From contig JALHLV010000002.1 of NCBI GenBank assembly GCA_022844405.1, positions 62,001-126,000 on the forward strand: a stretch of DNA of 64,000 nt, read 5' to 3'. The translations under genes and the position numbers were made by a program. The DNA comes from Sphingomonadales bacterium. Its GTDB lineage: Bacteria; Pseudomonadota; Alphaproteobacteria; SMXS01. Below the pieces are notes generated by a model that had not been told where the DNA came from, did not search any database, and saw nothing but the letters and a program-made list of their open reading frames with translations. Numbering within the stretch: position 1 is the first letter of the stretch; each line of letters begins with the position of its first letter. Shown here piece by piece: positions 62,795 to 64,000 of this stretch.

Positions 62795-64000
62795 TCAGAG
62801 CGTCACAAGGCCGAGAGACACAGCCACGTCGGAGGCCAGAAGCAGCACGCTCGACGCCAGGCCGGCGACCGGCACCCAGCCCGGACAGACGAAAACCCCG
62901 GGCGGCGGCGGCCCTCCCCGTCGCTTGATGGCGATCAGCGCGAGATTGACGATCGCGAAGATGACGAGCGTGAAGCGGGCGGTGAAGTCGGCGAGGCCGG
63001 CGATCGGCGCCAGCAGCGCGAGCGCCAGGATGGCGCCGATCCCGATCAGCGTCGCGCGCACCGGCGTGCCGGTCGCGGGATGCAGGCGCACCAGCCCGCC
63101 CGGCAGATTGCCCTGCGTGGCGAGGCCGTAGAGCACGCGGGCGATCATGATCATGTGGACGATGATGCCGTTGAGCGTCGCGACGATGGCAATCAGGCTC
63201 ATCAGCAGCGGCGGCATCCCCGTCAGGCGCTCGAACACCATGGCAAGCGGGGCCTGCGAGCGCGCCAGCTCGGCGGGCGGCACAGTCACGACCGCGATCC
63301 ACATGACGGCCGCGTAGATGGTGGTGGAGACGCCCACCGTGATGAAGAGCGCCCGCGGGAGCGTCTTGCTCGGCTCCTTCAACTCCTCGGCCACGTTCAC
63401 GAGATGCTCGAAGCCCGTATAGGCGAAGACGGCGATCAGCATGGTGCCCGACAGCCCGGCCCAGACCGCCAGGTCGCCTACGGCGGGAACCATCTCCGGG
63501 AGCCGATTGACCGCCTCGGGACCCGCGAAGAATCCCGCCGCGACGATCAGCAGCAGACCGCCGACCTCGATCACCGTCATGACGGCGGCGAACGTCACCG
63601 ACTGAACCGTCGCCAGGCACGCCAAAGCGCCCATCGAGACGACGACGCCGGCGATGATCGCCTTGTCCGGGACATCAAGGAACACGCCGATGTACCCGGC
63701 GCTGCCGACGCTGATGGTCGCGGCCGAGATCATCGCCGTGGCAACGACCAGCAGCCCGACGGCGAGGCTGAGGCGCCTGCGATGGAATGCCGCCTGGACA
63801 TAGGCGGCTTCGCTCGCGCTCACCGGCATGCGCGTGCCGAGTTCCGCGAAGGACGCCGCGCTGAGCGCCATGACGAGCGCCGCGCCGATGAAGGCAAGCG
63901 GCGCGTGCATGCCGCTGCGGCCGGCCGCGACACCCACGAGAACATAGATGCCGGCGCCGATGGTGACACCGAGCCCGTACAGGGTCGCGTGCGTCAGACT
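62795..64000 (-). CDS. APC-family amino acid permease (5' end outside window)
   Basis: A permease with 401 visible residues; the frame runs off the right edge, so the N-terminus is missing. The visible start reads GVTIGAGIYVLVGVAAG, the APC signature of helix 1, and the rest has about 11 further hydrophobic helices, e.g. LAFIGAALVMALSAASF and GLSGTMLIAVFAYTGFEHLVNVAEE. It imports amino acids in symport or exchange. It is transcribed in the same direction as fic but with a promoter between them. Confidence 0.88.
   Translation of the reverse strand, partial: SLTHATLYGLGVTIGAGIYVLVGVAAGRSGMHAPLAFIGAALVMALSAASFAELGTRMPVSASEAAYVQAAFHRRRLSLAVGLLVVATAMISAATISVGSAGYIGVFLDVPDKAIIAGVVVSMGALACLATVQSVTFAAVMTVIEVGGLLLIVAAGFFAGPEAVNRLPEMVPAVGDLAVWAGLSGTMLIAVFAYTGFEHLVNVAEELKEPSKTLPRALFITVGVSTTIYAAVMWIAVVTVPPAELARSQAPLAMVFERLTGMPPLLMSLIAIVATLNGIIVHMIMIARVLYGLATQGNLPGGLVRLHPATGTPVRATLIGIGAILALALLAPIAGLADFTARFTLVIFAIVNLALIAIKRRGGPPPPGVFVCPGWVPVAGLASSVLLLASDVAVSLGLVTL

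Overview
The window is high-GC, densely packed DNA from an alphaproteobacterium. The evidence is the gene set and order: pckA / chvI-chvG-hprK-rapZ-EIIA(Man)-HPr-ahcY; tsaE-amgK-murU-addB-addA-trxA; and aroA-cmk-rpsA / sppA / ihfB / lapA-pyrF-trpF-trpB-trpA-accD-folC, plus a TIGR02300-type protein found mainly in this class. A Rhodospirillales-like host is my inference; genus cannot be read from the sequence.

Layout. 1-3.5 kb: end of a LemA gene with its DUF3137 partner, a small cytochrome c, an aldo/keto reductase and an unrecognised protein. 3.8-6.8 kb (minus strand): arfB, a SRPBCC protein, two tandem VOC proteins and a MaoC hydratase split into two genes. 6.9-24.7 kb is mostly accessory metabolism: cupin, DUF1344, ZntB, Rieske oxygenase, PDZ protein, acyl-CoA ligase with MFS carrier, Old Yellow Enzyme-type reductase, a glycine-betaine-type ABC system whose binding protein and permease are fused, two tandem PaaI thioesterases, two medium-chain reductases (with a gene relic after the second), an AAA/DUF4143 ATPase and a J-domain protein. 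24.7-34.7 kb: Tat-exported unknown, pckA, hugZ-like gene, the ChvG/ChvI two-component system, the regulatory PTS cluster and ahcY. 35.5-45.8 kb: tsaE, cell-wall recycling genes amgK-murU, the AddAB recombination nuclease, thioredoxin, GNAT and Nudix. 46-47.3 kb: a second Rieske oxygenase with a clear promoter/operator. 47.4-58.7 kb (minus): folate, fatty-acid, tryptophan, pyrimidine and translation genes. 58.8-64 kb: TIGR02300 protein, tRNA-Ala(GGC), then an accessory stretch with hipBA, a Fic-fold protein and a truncated APC permease.

How it works together. ChvGI and the HprK/EIIA/HPr relay are signalling modules that set carbon metabolism, with pckA close by as a gluconeogenic output. Most genes sit in operons with 4-bp start/stop overlaps. 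Intergenic DNA is short; no gap exceeds 300 bases. Several gaps hold inverted-repeat elements of a small mobile or structural family (3.6, 35.5, 37.9, 45.8 and 53.5 kb).

The most interesting parts are the regulatory DNA and toxin-related genes at the right end: three identically spaced palindromes before hipB, and a Fic-fold protein that lacks the usual catalytic histidine, carries a winged-helix N-terminus and has its own palindromic promoter. I saw no CRISPR array, no complete phage or transposase and no obviously complete new defence system.
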